A DNA stretch of 64,000 bases from Stramonita haemastoma (GCA_030674155.1 CM060335.1:42188422-42252421); one strand, 5' to 3'. Shown: positions 20,826-33,403, numbered from the stretch's first letter. Translations and numbers: made by a program. The notes: generated by a model not told the origin, from the sequence alone.

Positions 20826-21312
20826 ATCACATATTTGACCATGTAACAAACCTTCAATTATGAGTGGAAATCTTGAGATTTCTCCTGGCATCTTCATTCT
20901 TGTTCATAGCCTTTCTGACCACAAAGGCTATAGCAGGTCTGTCATACAGTTTAATCAATTCCAAAACATGCAATAACATTCATCTTAAGTTCACCTGCGT
21001 CAGAATTGATTTCAGTCTCCACAACTGTGAAATAGTGTCAACCTGCAAATGACAACATTTATTTTCAAAAATGGGATATTTACTTCAACTTTTCTGTCAC
21101 TTAAGGCCGATAAATCTAGGCTATGCTGAAGAGAGGTCAGCTACCCTGTTTAATTCATCATTCCAGACCGCAGATACAGTGTGAAAAAAATGAAAAGTTC
21201 CTTGAGTAAGAAAAACATGCAACAAGCTCTGTAGAATGGACACCTTGTGCCTGTTCCAGTACTGCATTGCACTCTACTCTACCCTTATTCACAAAATCAC
21301 ATGCACATGGGA

Positions 21313-21600
21313 AAAAGGTGTCCCATAACCTATGTAGTTGTAGGGGAGTGAGGTGTCATAGACCTCAGCTTCTCTAGGGGCCAGCATATTGAGGGCGGCA
21401 CCCATCTCCTCTCCCTCGCTGCTTAACCTTCCCTGTCCCTAAAGAGGGCAACTACCCATTGACAGCTGGGTGAACTGGGGGACTGTTCTGAAACCAAAGT
21501 GCACAAACAGTCACCCATCCACCTGGTAATTAAGCTCGATGCTGCTTAACCGCAGCTTGGGGAAAGCAAGTGCTCTGACCACTGAGTTATCCTGTCCCCA
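21313..21600 (-). mobile_element. SINE-B second copy
   Basis: Aligned end to end with the 20533 copy: GGGGACAGGATAACTCAGTG at the head, CCCTAGAGAAGCTGAGGTCT in the body and TTATGGGACACC near the tail, with small indels. No clear target duplication was found. Two same-orientation copies 0.5 kb apart suggest separate insertions. Confidence 0.87.
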
Positions 21601-22450
21601 AAGGGGATAAGATGGGTTGTTTTTTTTTAAAGTGCACAAGCACTTATCCATTATCCTCAAAATGACTGATTTTTGGTGTGTGGTTTTTTTTTTAACTTAC
21701 ACTTCTCTTCTATACTAAATTGCATGATGAAGACTATACTGGTAAATCTGGAAGTATATGAGGTTACCCAAAAAAACAAAAAAAACTTGCCAGCATCAAC
21801 ACATGTCCCAGGCAGCTTGCTGTGACCAACAGAATAGGACATAGCAGAGACAATGAACATATCATAATCTTCATGACAAACACAGACACAAGAGAGTTTT
21901 CTTACAAAGAAAATGGGTTGTGATAAACCTGGAAGTGTGTGGGAAGTAAAACAACAGTCAACTCACACAGGTGAAGAATCTTCATTCCACCCCTCCCCCC
22001 CCCCCCCCCCCTCACAGTTCTGGTTCACCGATGGTAAGATTCTGCATATGGCACCATTTTTTACCCACCTGTATTTATTTTATTCAATTGTAATGTCAGG
22101 AACTGATGCCGTTTTTTTCATGTATCAAGTAATTAGTTTGTCAATGGCAATAAAAATGTTGGTATCAAATGATTCTATCAAGTGTCAACGACATCCATTC
22201 CTTACACATTGGATGTCGTCTGGAAAAATATAAAACAAAACCAGAAATTATCAATGTGGCTAGTTTTTAACCTCATAAAATACAAACAATTTGTTGTTGT
22301 ATTGGATCCATTTTCATGGGGAAGAACCTGAGGTAAAACTGTTGAATGTTGTCAACTACTTTTAGATTTTAGTGAGATTAATACCATTTTGATGTTTGTC
22401 AATTATACTGATTTCAATTTGGGTTGTGCATCTCGATGTTGAGGCATGCT
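21601..22450. other. AP-1 sigma intronic sequence, nothing recognised
   Basis: AT-rich with a poly-C run (about 21992-22011). The ORF at 21913-22233 has no recognisable domain. Confidence 0.4.
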
Positions 22451-22456
22451 ATTGGT

Positions 22457-22465
22457 GTGTGTGTG

Positions 22466-22534
<69 letters not shown>

Positions 22535-22672
22535 TGTGAGAGAGAGAGAGAGAGAGAGAGTGTGTGTGTGTGTGTGTGTGTGTGCGCGTGTGTGTGTGTG
22601 CGTGTGTGTATGAGTGTGTGTGTGTGTGTGTGCGCTCACCCATGTGTGTATGCACGCATGTGTGTGTGAGTG
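22457..22672. repeat. compound (TG)n-(GA)n-(TG)n microsatellite
   Basis: TG repeats, a (GA)n core at about 22539-22560 and more TG/CG-containing repeats, 245 bp upstream of terminal exon 5c. Confidence 0.96.
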
Positions 22673-22917
22673 TGGCAATTGTGTGTAAACATAAATTCTG
22701 CATAATTGCAATGGTATTTGAGAAAAACTGATTGTGAAGCATTTAATTTTTTCTCCTCACTTGTACTATTATAGTTCCCATAAACCACATTGTTATTTTT
22801 TTGTACATTTATTTCTTCTGTTTTTGGGCGGAGTTGGGGGTTTTCTTTTGGTTTGTTCTACAAGAAAGTTTTCTACTATAATTAACCTTTGTCCTTCTGT
22901 GTCCCCCCCCCCCCTAG

Positions 22918-22998
22918 GACACTGACGAGCCCAAGAGTATCCTGGAAGAAGTGGGGCTGGCAGTGGGAAACTACTTATCCTCACCGTCTTTTTCATAG
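22918..22998 (+). CDS. AP1S2: AP-1 sigma alternative terminal exon 5c
   Basis: A pyrimidine-rich acceptor (CTGTGTCCCCCCCCCCCCTAG) leads into the phase-0 frame DTDEPKSILEEVGLA, then VGNYLSSPSFS, then TAG at 22996-22998. The first part matches the vertebrate AP1S1 tail (EDESPRSVLEEMGLA) closely, so this is probably the ancestral-type tail. Unlike vertebrates the frame does not stop after GLA but runs 11 residues further, giving 169 residues. It lies 16.2 kb from exon 4, the farthest of the three terminal exons. Two overlapping AATAAA at about 24345-24355 could end this transcript. Confidence 0.87.
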   Translation, partial: DTDEPKSILEEVGLAVGNYLSSPSFS

Positions 22999-25225
22999 CT
23001 CCTCCATCACAGCTCATGGGGCCAGCATCCCAAATCCACCTCAGCCTTCTCTAGTGCCTGTGTTCCTGTGTGGTGCTAGTCATCTTCCTACTGTTTACAC
23101 AACTTTTCTTATACAAGAAAAAGGAAATAATCTTTTTTTGTATGGGATATGTACCTGAAATTCTATTTTTTCTACTTTTCTAGTTAGTTATGTTGGATAA
23201 GATGGGGGTTTTGTGTTTGTGGTTTCACCAATGCCAAATGCTGTAGTTTTCCATCATTTTGGTGTGAAGTATAGCATGTGTGTGTGTGTGTGTGTGTGTG
23301 CGGTGTGTGTGTGTGTGTGTGTGTGTGCATGCATGTGTGTTTGTGCGTGTGTGCGTGCATGCATGCACGTGCATGCGTGCGTGTTGTTGTTGTACATGTG
23401 AATTTGTGCCTTTTTTAAAAATTATTATTCTTTTGTTTTTGGGAATAATGGAATAAGCATTCATGTGCTTTTTTTACACCCAGTCCCTATGTGTGCCTAA
23501 AATTCTGTGTGTATAGATCACATTCTGAATTCCAATTTTTGAAAATAATAAGATTCACATTTGTCAGGTGTTTTGTAGACTGCGTTCATTTCTGTTTCAT
23601 AGTTTCTCTCTCTTTTTTTTTTTGCCTTCCATTTTTACATTTCATAACCAGCTGATTTTTTTGTAACCAAGCAATAATTTTGGGATTTTTTTGGTAACAT
23701 GATTTACATGTTAATCATCATGAGGGATTTGAAATATTATTCATCAATTTTTTAATGTCATTGATGTCTTTCTTCACTACATTACTATCAAAATGTGAAA
23801 TCAGAGTTGATAGACATTACCAGCATTGTGGCCAGTCTTGTTCTGGAGTCAAGAAGCTTCCAAGCATCCCCTGAAAAAGATCTTAGGTTTGGGGGGGGGG
23901 GGGGGGGGGGGGTTGGTTGGGTTCTTTTGTTTTTGTGTTGTTTTGTTTTTTGGGGGGTTGTTGTTTTTTGTGTTTGATTGTTTTTGGGGGTACACAATTT
24001 GGTGAAGCACAGTTCTAGCCATGGAATTGTTTTTTTTCAAAAGTCATAGTAGCCTATCTAAAATTTGAGCCACTCATAGCCATGTTGAGAAAACGGTCAT
24101 TTCAGTGCACAGCCACTGAAAACACCTGCCTCTGTGTGTGCTTACTAAATTTTTCAGAGTATCTCCTCACAATGAACAAGCACTTTCACAATTAGACAAG
24201 CTGATAAGGAAAATTTACTGATTCTATCATTAATAGACTACCTTCCTCTGTTGCTGAAATATATATATAGTATCATACAAGGAATTCCAAACTGGCAACA
24301 ATAAAAAAGACAACAGATATGGAATGTAATGTCAAAATCACAACAATAAAATAAAGCATTTCAGATCCTAACTAGAACTGTAAGATTTTCATATCAGATT
24401 CTACAATGCTAGTGAACCCACACATGTGAAAAACTGAAAATCACTTCTTCTTTTTTTTTAATGAATTTTTTTTTAAGTCACAAGTCTTTGTCTTGCAAGT
24501 TAGGAATCTGTTTTAGTGGCTTGTTGTATGTTTTTTGGTTCAGAAGGTCTCAGTTACTCTTGAAATTCGTTTGTCATCTACTATGAAGTATACATGTGCA
24601 ATGTCTGCCATAACCATGTGTCGATTTCTTCAAATTAATAAATTTTCCATAAAGAAAGAAAAAGAAGTGAACTTGTCAATACTTCATCACTTGTTGCAAT
24701 GAGGCTTTACTGAATTAATGGCTTTTCATAGTATAAATTGAAATTGTTGTTGTTGTTTATTATACAGTTGATGTATCATATTAATACAAAATAAATTTTT
24801 GGCTGCAGTTATCTTGTAGATGTGTTTTACTTTTGTTCAGATTTCTTGTGAGTCTAATCTTTTAAAAAGATACATCTTTCATAGTTCTAGTCATCACTCA
24901 GTAATGTATGTGTGCTGTCTGTATGTGTGTGTGTCGCTATGTCTGTCATGTCTGCCTGTCTGTCTTCTGTCTGTATGTCTGTCGAGTCTGTGTGTGTATC
25001 TGTATTTGTGTGTCTGTGTATCTGTATGTGGGTCTGTGTGTGATTGTGTCTGTGTCTGTGTGTCTGTATGTGTGTGTAATAGTTAACAAAAGTAGAATAT
25101 ATGAAGGAGATAGTGATTCATGCACAAGTCATTGTGTTTGCACTGATACTACAGCTAAGTACAATTCTGGAAGACTTCTCATGGGATTGAAAAGCAGTGA
25201 CATTTCTCCTAACCTTCCTAAGGGT
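22999..25225 (+). other. possible 3'UTR of 5c and downstream sequence
   Basis: AT-rich sequence. It contains (TG)n (about 23275-23400), a SINE-C fragment in reverse (about 23445-23515), poly-G (about 23890-23912), AATAAA signals at about 24345-24355 and 24786, and TGTCTG-rich low complexity at about 24905-25080. No further AP-1 sigma exon was found after 22998. Confidence 0.4.
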
Positions 25226-25231
25226 CCAAAC

Positions 25232-25467
25232 ATAATGAGTTTTGCACTGAAAGTTGCCGACTGTACATAAGAGTTCTGGACTGAAAGTTGCAGGTACATC
25301 ATATGAGCACTGCACTGAAAGTTGCAGGTACATGATGAGTTCTGCACCGACAATTGCAGGTACATAGTGAGTTCTGCACTTCAACTTGCAGATACAAAAT
25401 GATTCTGCTACAATACAACTTGCAGATACATAATGAGTTCTGCACTTCAACTTGCAGATACATATTA
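25232..25467. repeat. minisatellite, unit of about 35-40 bp, 6-7 copies
   Basis: Repeats of ATGAGTTCTGCACTGAAAGT, then TGCAGGTACAT. The right half is a diverged subtype (CACTTCAACTTGCAGATACA). Unit lengths vary by indels. Confidence 0.85.
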
Positions 25468-25494
25468 TGTATGTGTGTGTTGGTCTGGGCGCTA

Positions 25495-25750
25495 GTCTTT
25501 CGAGGACGATAAACCGAGGTCCCGTGTGTTACACATCACTATTTAGCCGCACGTAAAAAAAACCACGGCAACAAGGGTTGTCCTGGCAAAATTCTTAGAA
25601 AAAAGCCACTCTGATAGGGAAACAAATACAAGTAGCATATGCAGGAAAAAGGAAAAAAAATGGGTAGGCGCTGCACATGTGGCGACGCGCTCTCCCCGGG
25701 TAGAGCAGCCGAATTTCACGCAGAGAAATCTGCCGTGACATAAAGTGTAC
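25495..25750 (+). mobile_element. SINE-D copy, rearranged
   Basis: It starts with the SINE body fragment CGATAAACCGAGGTCCCGTG. A non-matching interval of about 120 bp follows, then the D-specific 3' domain (GGGTAGGCGCTGCACATGTG, GGCGACGCGCTCTCCCCGGG, ACGCAGAGAAATCTGCCGTG, ACATAAAGTG). Confidence 0.82.
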
Positions 25751-25794
25751 CAAATTACAACATACAAAAACAAAATACAAATATATTACTATTT

Positions 25795-25895
25795 AAATAT
25801 ATATAATATATATCTATAATATATATATATATAATATATACATACATACATACATACAACATACATACATACATACATACATACATACATACATA
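25795..25895. repeat. AT-rich and (ATAC)n microsatellite
   Basis: ATATAATATATAT followed by about 12 ATAC units. Confidence 0.95.
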
Positions 25896-25910
25896 CTACT
25901 ACATATAAAC

Positions 25911-26215
25911 ACGATGGCCTACTCTTTCGAAAGTGGAACAGGATTTAATAGTGTGCGCAAGATGTTCTGTGTGCGTTTGCACAAGGGGCCTCTGTTGATA
26001 GTCTCATCCGAAGACTTCTGCATAATGAGAGCCCTATGCCTCCACGCCTCAAGAGGCCCAACCACAGCTACTGGAAGCCTGAGACACAAGACGTGACCCA
26101 GCCCAGTAGAGCTCCAGGAACAGCCATGGGGACTGGCAGGGGTCGCTACAACTGACTGCAGACTTTGCCATCCATCCAGATCAGATTAAAAATTTAGTAT
26201 AGCCAAGGAACGCAG
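25911..26215 (-). mobile_element. SINE-C body joined to repeat E
   Basis: The left part is SINE-C in reverse (GATGGCCTACTCTTTCGAAA to GTCTCATCCGAAG). The right part (GAGACACAAGACGTGACCCA, CAGACTTTGCCATCCATCCA) is repeat E, which recurs at about 44155-44285 (GAGACACCAGATGTGGCCCA). Orientation refers to the SINE part. Confidence 0.7.

Positions 26216-27199
<984 letters not shown>

Positions 27200-27262
<63 letters not shown>
27200..27262. repeat. (GA)n microsatellite, right half
   Basis: Continuation of the GA array after the nested SINE. Confidence 0.96.
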
Positions 27263-27985
27263 AGAAAGAGAGAGGAGGTGGCCAACTAATATGAACATGC
27301 ATTTAAAGTTAGAAATAATTCCCTTTGGAGAGTGATACTGTGGACAATCACAATTATTGATTCTAGAAATGGAAGCACAGTCACAACTCAATGTAAATAT
27401 TAGATGCAGCAATTTGACAATCGATTTCAATCATTGCAATTTTGACTCCATCGGTACACCATAGCCTTATACCCAAGTACCAGCTGTCAGCAGGTGACCA
27501 GAGGAGACAGGCACACCCCCTATCCCCATACTGTGCTCCCAGATCAGTGACCTGTAACACTACCAGGTATACCAAGTGGATTCTACATCAGTTTAAAAAT
27601 AGCCCTTTCACTTGATGATTAAAATAATTGTCTTTTTATATACATTCAGAGTAATGGACTCACCATGAAGAGTGCTTAGCACATACTTAATTTGTGCTAG
27701 AGCCTTTCAGCAGGTGGGGTCAAGTTGTCAGTTGAGATTTTGTTTGATTATTAAACTAGATCTGTTATTTATCTATAATGAATATCAAGTTCATTTATTC
27801 CTTTGCTTAAATGTGTTTGAATCCAACCTCTTTGAACTTTACTAAAATAAACTTGCTGTTCTCTTTTTTCCCTCGTATCTATCATACAATTTGTAATAAG
27901 TCACAGATGTCGATTAATCGTTTTTTGTATTGATAGCACTTTGCACATAATAACAGCATAATTGACCTCATGCATCGTCTTTAGT
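27263..27985. other. unrecognised sequence
   Basis: AT-rich; no ORF with recognisable similarity and no repeat family seen. Confidence 0.4.
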
Positions 27986-27989
27986 GGGA

Positions 27990-28325
27990 CTAATGTGAAG
28001 ATAACATCTCTGTGCAAGACAGGCCCTCACGAGGTCCATAATACACTCTTAAAACACCTTCCTGAGGTCTGCCTGCAGACCCTACTGAAGGTTTGTAACA
28101 AGATCTGGAAAACAGTCTTTTCCCCTATCTTGGCAGATGGCCTGTGTTGTTCCAATTCCCAAACCAAAGACCTTAGGGACCCTGGCAGTTGCATACCAAT
28201 AGAGTTCACCAGCTGCATTTGCAAGGTATTGGAGAAGATGGTAAAGTACTGCCTGGTGTGGCATCTGGAGGCAAAAGGCCCTCTGGCCAAGAAGGAATGC
28301 AGTTTCCTCAAACATCTATAAACAA
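27990..28325 (+). pseudogene. LINE reverse transcriptase fragment (jockey/CR1-like)
   Basis: The frame reads GPHEVHNTLLKHLPE, then LKVCNKIWKT, then IPIEFTSCICKVLEKMV, then LVWHLEAKGPLAKKECSF. This follows the RT palm N-terminal blocks of jockey/CR1-type LINEs (GPDxIxNEMLKHL, NxIWxTG, YRPIxLTSxxxKxxExxV, LxWxLExxxLxxxQxGF). The YRPI motif is substituted (CIPI), and the catalytic blocks (FADD) are absent. It is a truncated relic, different from LINE-A and LINE-B. Confidence 0.85.
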
Positions 28326-28501
28326 CATGATTGGATTGGAAATGTTGAAGGACATAAAATCTCCACTTAATTTTCAATGGTCACTAAAAGTATGACTGAG
28401 ATATCCGTAATCAGAATATAGTGTTTGAAGCATTCTCCTCAATGTAGGAATGCCATTGTTGTAAGGATCATTGACAAGAAAAGAGGTGGATTGCACGCGC
28501 A

Positions 28502-28502
<1 letters not shown>

Positions 28503-28550
<48 letters not shown>

Positions 28551-28560
28551 ACCACACACC
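28503..28560. repeat. (AC)n microsatellite
   Basis: AC repeats ending in CACCACCAC variants. Confidence 0.95.
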
Positions 28561-28689
28561 ACACCCACATACACACAATTTATACTTTTCTTTCTATCTT
28601 ATTTTATCTTATATGGGTACATACATCCCACCATAAGAACAGTTTTCTCTGGACAAGGATCCAAAACATGCAATCTTTCTTTCCTTATT

Positions 28690-28905
28690 CTTTTATTTCA
28701 AGGATAATAGAATAAGCACTCATGTGCTTTTCTTTGCATCCAGTCCCCATACTGTGTGTAGCAGTTTTGAAATTTTGTCAACTGTTCCCACTGGCACACA
28801 ATGTCTTACTCTTCCAAAAGGCTGAAGGGTTTTAATGTGTACATGATGATCTGCAGCACTTGCACATGGAACCTCGTTTTAGAGTCTCATCTGAAGAACT
28901 TTTGG
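28690..28905 (-). mobile_element. SINE-C fragment
   Basis: TTTATTTCAAGGATAATAGA, CATCCAGTCCCCATACTG, CCCACTGGCACACAATG, AAAGGCTGAAGGGTTTTAAT. Diverged; the 5' half is missing. Confidence 0.85.
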
Positions 28906-30120
28906 GGAGCATCATTCATAATGGTCAGAGCTTTGTTTGGTCTCTTCATTAGCAATCCTAAATTCTGTGATGCTAGGATACTTATTTTTGGTCCAGCAAT
29001 CATCCTGCATTTGAGAGCACAAAATTGTTAATGAGATATATCACAAATTTCACCTTTCATAGGAGCATTGTAGTATTCATGACCTGGTGCAAACTTTTTT
29101 TTTTATATCTTAAAACGCTATGTCCAGAGTTGGGATACATCATGACTAAATATTTGTGGTGAAGAGCTGCCCAATGAGCACAAAACTATGACCCACGGCA
29201 AGCATGTACTTTGTCAAGCACCAGGCATGCATTCTGATGCCAGCAGTTTTTAGTATGTAAACAGGCCAAAAATACATAACTGAAAAGCCAGAGCTCTAGC
29301 CCAGTATGCAAACCATGGCTGTTCTTTTACCATATCTATACTCCATTATTTAGAATTCAAAACAGTCCTCTGAAATGAAAAAAAAAGCTCTAAAAATGTC
29401 TATGTAAAGCCTCATTACCCTAATGACAAAAATTAATGTGAGTGCATGTTTTTCTCCTAATCAGTCTGACCACACCACTGGATCTCTTCACTAAATCAAA
29501 CAATGCTGGTCAATGCTGCCAAATCTTGAGGTTCCCAAAGGTTTGAAAAAGGGGGTAGCTGATTGGTAAATTAATATTTGACTGTGGAGTATACCCTGGC
29601 TGCTTGAAGATGAAGTCATCCAATAATGGATGAAGAAATGCTGGGTATGTAGGTTTATGTTTTCCCCATGCTGCTGACAGAATGTGTGTAATGCAGCTTG
29701 ACTTATTTCAAAGTAGCACACTGCATGATACAAGTTAAACTTGACTTTGACTAAACATAAGTCAAAAAGCAATAGTAGTTTCTTTTCTTCATGTTGTCAT
29801 AATGTTCAGACAGCAACCCATTGTTATCTGGCAAATTAGCAAAAATGCATTGCTCTGTCATTAGCGCCTGAGAAGTCAGGCCAAGTGTATCTGAATTTCA
29901 GCATGTTTTACATTGGAGTGATTGTTCTCCTAGACTGGGTCTTCTGCAGAGTCCAATCTACCCTCAAGGCCACCCTCCTCTGCCTTCACGCTGTTGAGGG
30001 GACAGGTTCTGCTCTCCCACATGTTTTGCCACTGGGATGTCCTCTTGCTATGTGACCCACACCTAGGGGCTGGTTTGTGAGAACCAGAGCATACCCACAC
30101 ACTGGTGGGCCTGCTTACCA
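28906..30120. other. unrecognised sequence
   Basis: AT-rich to about 29900, then a more GC-rich piece (29930-30120) with a 63-codon ORF on the - strand that I do not recognise. No known element was identified. Confidence 0.4.
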
Positions 30121-30124
30121 CACA

Positions 30125-30176
30125 TTATCTATTATTCTCGATGTAAAAGAACAAATAAATAAATAAATAAATTAAG
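30125..30176 (+). mobile_element. SINE-C tail fragment
   Basis: TCTATTATTCTCGATGTAAAAG followed by AACAAATAAATAAATAAAT. Only the 3' end is present, directly before the LINE-B fragment. Confidence 0.75.
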
Positions 30177-30204
30177 GGGGCCAAGTCTCTTCCACTGAAA
30201 TGTA

Positions 30205-30990
30205 ATTTGAACCCCAGGATTTGCCTGCTGATTATCTCCTTGTGGCAGGAGCTTGCCAGCTTAACAGAACACCTGAACAAGGCCTCTAAAACATACGGCA
30301 TGGAAATCAGTGCAGAGAAGACCAAACTGATGACAAATAACACTAAGGGCATCAGCACTGATATCAGGGTCATTGATCAGAAGCTGGAAACAGTTTGCAG
30401 CTTCAGGTACTTGGGAGTGGTTGTATCAGACAAGGGATCCAAGCCAGAGGTAGTATGCAGGATTGCAGAGACAATAACAGCACTGTAAAAACTGAACACC
30501 ATCTGGAAAGATAAAAATATCTCACTCAAGTCCAAGATCAGACCAATGCGCTCTCTTGTCATATCCACATTCCTGTATGCCTGTGAATCATGGACCCTGA
30601 CTGCAGATTTGGAGAGAAGAGTACAAGCAGTAGAGATAAGATGCTTCTGGAGACTCCTTGGCACCTCCTACAGAGACCACATGAGCAACGAAGATGTGCA
30701 CAACAGAATCCAGCAAACCATTGGTCCCTACAAAAATCTTCTGTCAATCATAAAGAAGCTTAAACATAAATGGTAGGGGCATGTCACAAGATCAAAAGGA
30801 CTAGCAAAAACAATATTGCAAGGCACTGTCCAAGGAGGAAGGAAAAGAGGCAGACCAAAAAAGAGATGGGAGGACAACAGCGAATGGACAGGCCTAGAAC
30901 TCAACAAAGTTTTGAAACAGGCAGAATAGAGGAGGAATGGAGGGAACTGGTTGTCAAGTCTTCATGGGTGCCCCCACAGTTGCCAGACTA
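30205..30990 (+). pseudogene. LINE-B 3' fragment, best-preserved copy
   Basis: The reading frame, broken by several stops and shifts, gives YGMEISAEKTKLMTNN, then FRYLGVVVSDKGS, then LVISTFLYACESWTLTADLE, then IQQTIGPYKNLLSIIKKL, then GLAKTILQGTVQGG, then EWRELVVKSSW. These are the post-FADD palm/thumb and C-terminal domain of an RTE-like LINE, homologous to residues of about 780-1020 of the intact LINE-A but clearly another family. The stop is followed almost at once by a (GATA)n tail, so the 3'UTR is minimal. Confidence 0.92.
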
Positions 30991-30991
30991 A

Positions 30992-31095
<104 letters not shown>

Positions 31096-31135
31096 CGCCT
31101 CTTCGGTGTGGGTTCGAATCCCACCACTGCCACCA
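31096..31135 (-). other. LTR-element primer binding site, complementary to tRNA-Leu with CCA
   Basis: The + strand reads CTCTTCGG, then TGTGGGTTCGAATCCCACC, then ACTGCCA and CCA. This is the 3' third of a eukaryotic tRNA-Leu (variable loop, T-arm with the GTGGG/CCCAC stem, acceptor strand) plus the post-transcriptional CCA. So the - strand is a perfect primer binding site of 18 nt or more. CCA is not encoded in nuclear tRNA genes, which argues against a tRNA gene. It abuts a TG...CA-bounded block at 31136. Confidence 0.75.
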
Positions 31136-31556
31136 TGTAATAAATCTTGTTCTTTTATTGTATGATTTTATATCACTACTTGGTTGGGTTCTTATTATAA
31201 GTTTACTGCCTTTAAGTGAAAGCACATACAGGGAGTGAACAGACTAACAGACAACTCGATAAGATATAATATAGTTTTATTCAGAGACTCGTGTACATAG
31301 ATGTATACATGAACAAGGCCTATCTAAGAGTGCGGGAAAGTCAGTCTCGCTTCCAGACACTGGTCGGACAGTTCCCATGCGCGCCCAGGCGAATGGTGCC
31401 AGAATGAATAAGGCCAAGGTCATAGGCTGCATGCGTTAGTTTTAGGCGAGTGCAGGGGATGGACAGTAAGGGATGGGGTAGATCTAGATGGGGATCCTTG
31501 TTGGCTTAGGGGTACTGTCCTTAAGTCTTTATTATGCTAGTATTGATAATACTTCA
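31136..31556 (-). mobile_element. LTR of a truncated LTR retrotransposon
   Basis: A 421-bp block starting TG and ending CA. Next to the inner end is the tRNA-Leu primer binding site. On the - strand it begins TGAAGTATTATCAATACT, carries AATAAA-type signals near 31155 and 31283, and ends GATTTATTACA before TGGTGGCAGT. Both flanks are (GATA)n, so the element inserted into the LINE-B tail. The internal region and second LTR are gone. No gag or pol is seen. Confidence 0.7.

Positions 31557-31653
<97 letters not shown>
31557..31653. repeat. (GATA)n, right half
   Basis: About 97 bp of ATAG/GATA units directly outside the LTR's CA terminus. It is in phase with being the other half of the LINE-B tail. 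Confidence 0.95.
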
Positions 31654-31994
31654 GACAATACACTATTTTGTCGTCAGGTACAGGTAAAGGTTTGATGTAT
31701 TCAGGTAGAAACAAAGGGATACATTGTGTGTTCAGACATTCTCTTCCTCAGTGATACAGGGTTCACCAGCATCACCAATAATTGATTACTGAGTCAAGGG
31801 AAGCACTTCTTCCATAGAAAAACTGACTTCATTGTTGAAATGTGGCCAATATAGACAATTGTGTTAGCAGCATTTACACTTTTCTCATAGTATTGTTGAT
31901 ACTTCATACGTCATTAACAGTTTATTTACCCAAGCACCACTGTCACATTGTGGAGCGATATCAATGGGGACAAGATGCATACTCAATAAAGTTA

Positions 31995-32345
31995 TGCTAT
32001 ATACAAAGACAAAGACCACATTACTAACGAGGAAGTGAGAATCAGAATCAGTCAAGCCATCGGGCCCTTTGAAGATCTCCTGACCACAGTCAAAAAACGC
32101 AAACTGAAGTGGTATGGGCACGTCACAAGAACAACAGGGCTTGCCAAGACGATTCTGCAAGGAACTGTGCAGGGCGGGAGAAGGAGAGGCAGGCCAAGAA
32201 AGAGATGGAGGACAACATCCAAGAGTGGATGGGCCTCAGGCTGAATGACACCCTGAGAAAGGTCGAGGACAAAGGGAAATGGAGAGAGCTGGTTGTGAGG
32301 TCTTCCCTGGTGCCCCTACGGTCTAAACAGACTATGGGATAGAAG
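31995..32345 (+). pseudogene. LINE-C 3' fragment
   Basis: The frame reads VRIRISQAIGPFEDLLTTV, then KRKLKWYGHVTRTTGLAK, then TILQGTVQGGRRRGRPRKR, then (shifted) LRKVEDKGKWRELVVRSSLV, then PLRSKQTMG and a stop. It is homologous to the LINE-A/LINE-B C-termini, with a different 3' end (GATAGAAGAAAAAGAAG). It is 5'-truncated. Confidence 0.9.
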
Positions 32346-32760
32346 AAAAAGAAGAATATAAGTTCAATATATTGCAGAAGAAAAGAAATTCAAATGGGTT
32401 CTATTTTTTCTTATCTGTCACACTACAAGACTGATCATTCAGTTCCATAAAAATAATTCTGTGTGTGTATGTGAGTGTGCGTAACATTTTTATTTGAAGT
32501 TATCTTCAAATGTTTAAACCTATATAAAACCTAGCTTTCTTGTGCCTTTTTGAGATTATGGTCTGCATCAATATCCCTATCAGTATTGTAATTGCCCTTT
32601 ATGGGATGATTTCAGTGTTTTTGACTTGACTAGACAGCCATACCAAACGGCATATTTTTACCTTCTTTTGCACAACCACTTGATATTTTCTCCCTTACCT
32701 TCCTAACTATGATCCGTGATGCACGTACGCAGAAAATGATTTCTATTCACCCACAGAGGG
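32346..32760. other. unrecognised sequence
   Basis: AT-rich; nothing supported. Confidence 0.4.
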
Positions 32761-32779
32761 AGCTGACTTAGGCCTAGGT

Positions 32780-32900
32780 CAGGCTAGGCCAATCAGACCT
32801 GAGCAATTTATTGTTCAGTTGACCATGACTGATTCGACATCGCTGCAGCGACAGAAGAACCTCTGTTGCCGCTCCGTGCAGTTTTGACCTGAAGCCAAAG
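32780..32900 (+). promoter_or_regulatory. candidate promoter with CCAAT box and first-exon donor
   Basis: GGCCAATCAG (about 32788-32797) is a consensus CCAAT box. It is followed by CpG-containing sequence (CGACATCGCTGCAGCGACAG, GCCGCTCCGTGCAG) and a donor-like AAAG|GTAGGC at about 32900. A non-coding first exon is plausible. No downstream gene is confirmed. Confidence 0.3.
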
Positions 32901-33294
32901 GTAGGCTATTGTCATTTAAAATTGATTAGTTCTTCACATAAAAAAATGAAATCAAAACATAGAAAAAGCAGGCCAGGTAGTTTTGTTTTTGTTTGCTATA
33001 GGCCTACTGGGTTCCAAAACAAAGTAGTGCAGATTAATATGGCGGGACAAAATTTCCGTGCACCCCCTCTCCTCTCCTGTAACTATATTTCTCTCCTGTA
33101 ACTATATTTCTTCAACTCCTGTAGCAGTCGGTGCGACACTGAACTGAATTCTTCGCGAGTTTTGTGTTGTAACCACGTAACTTATCCGCCCCTCCCCAGA
33201 TTTAAATGGAAAAAAATCTACAGATCCCCCCCCCCCCCCCTTTTTTTTTTTTCAAATTTAAGTTTTCGCTATCCATGAAAGACTAGCTAGTAGC

Positions 33295-33403
33295 ATGAAT
33301 ATAGCAACTTGTTTGCTTTTCACGTTGATCTATTTCGGCCTGTGCAAAGTTAAAGATCTATGCCTATTTTCTGTTAACTTCACAGTTAAATTTCCCCCCT
33401 CTG
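33295..33403 (+). CDS. candidate first coding exon with signal peptide-like start
   Basis: The ATG opens MNIATCLLFTLIYFGLC, a short hydrophobic stretch like a signal peptide, then KVKDLCLFSVNFTVKFPPS, ending at a consensus donor (CTG|GTAAGT, GT at 33404) in phase 1. The upstream CCAAT/CpG patch could be its promoter. No continuation exon can be seen: the LINE begins 100 bp later and nothing beyond matches. It may equally be chance. Confidence 0.22.

Noticed and set aside
31096..31135. tRNA-Leu gene fragment
   Set aside because: Only the 3' third is present and the CCA is encoded, which nuclear tRNA genes do not do. A primer binding site next to a TG...CA LTR explains it better.
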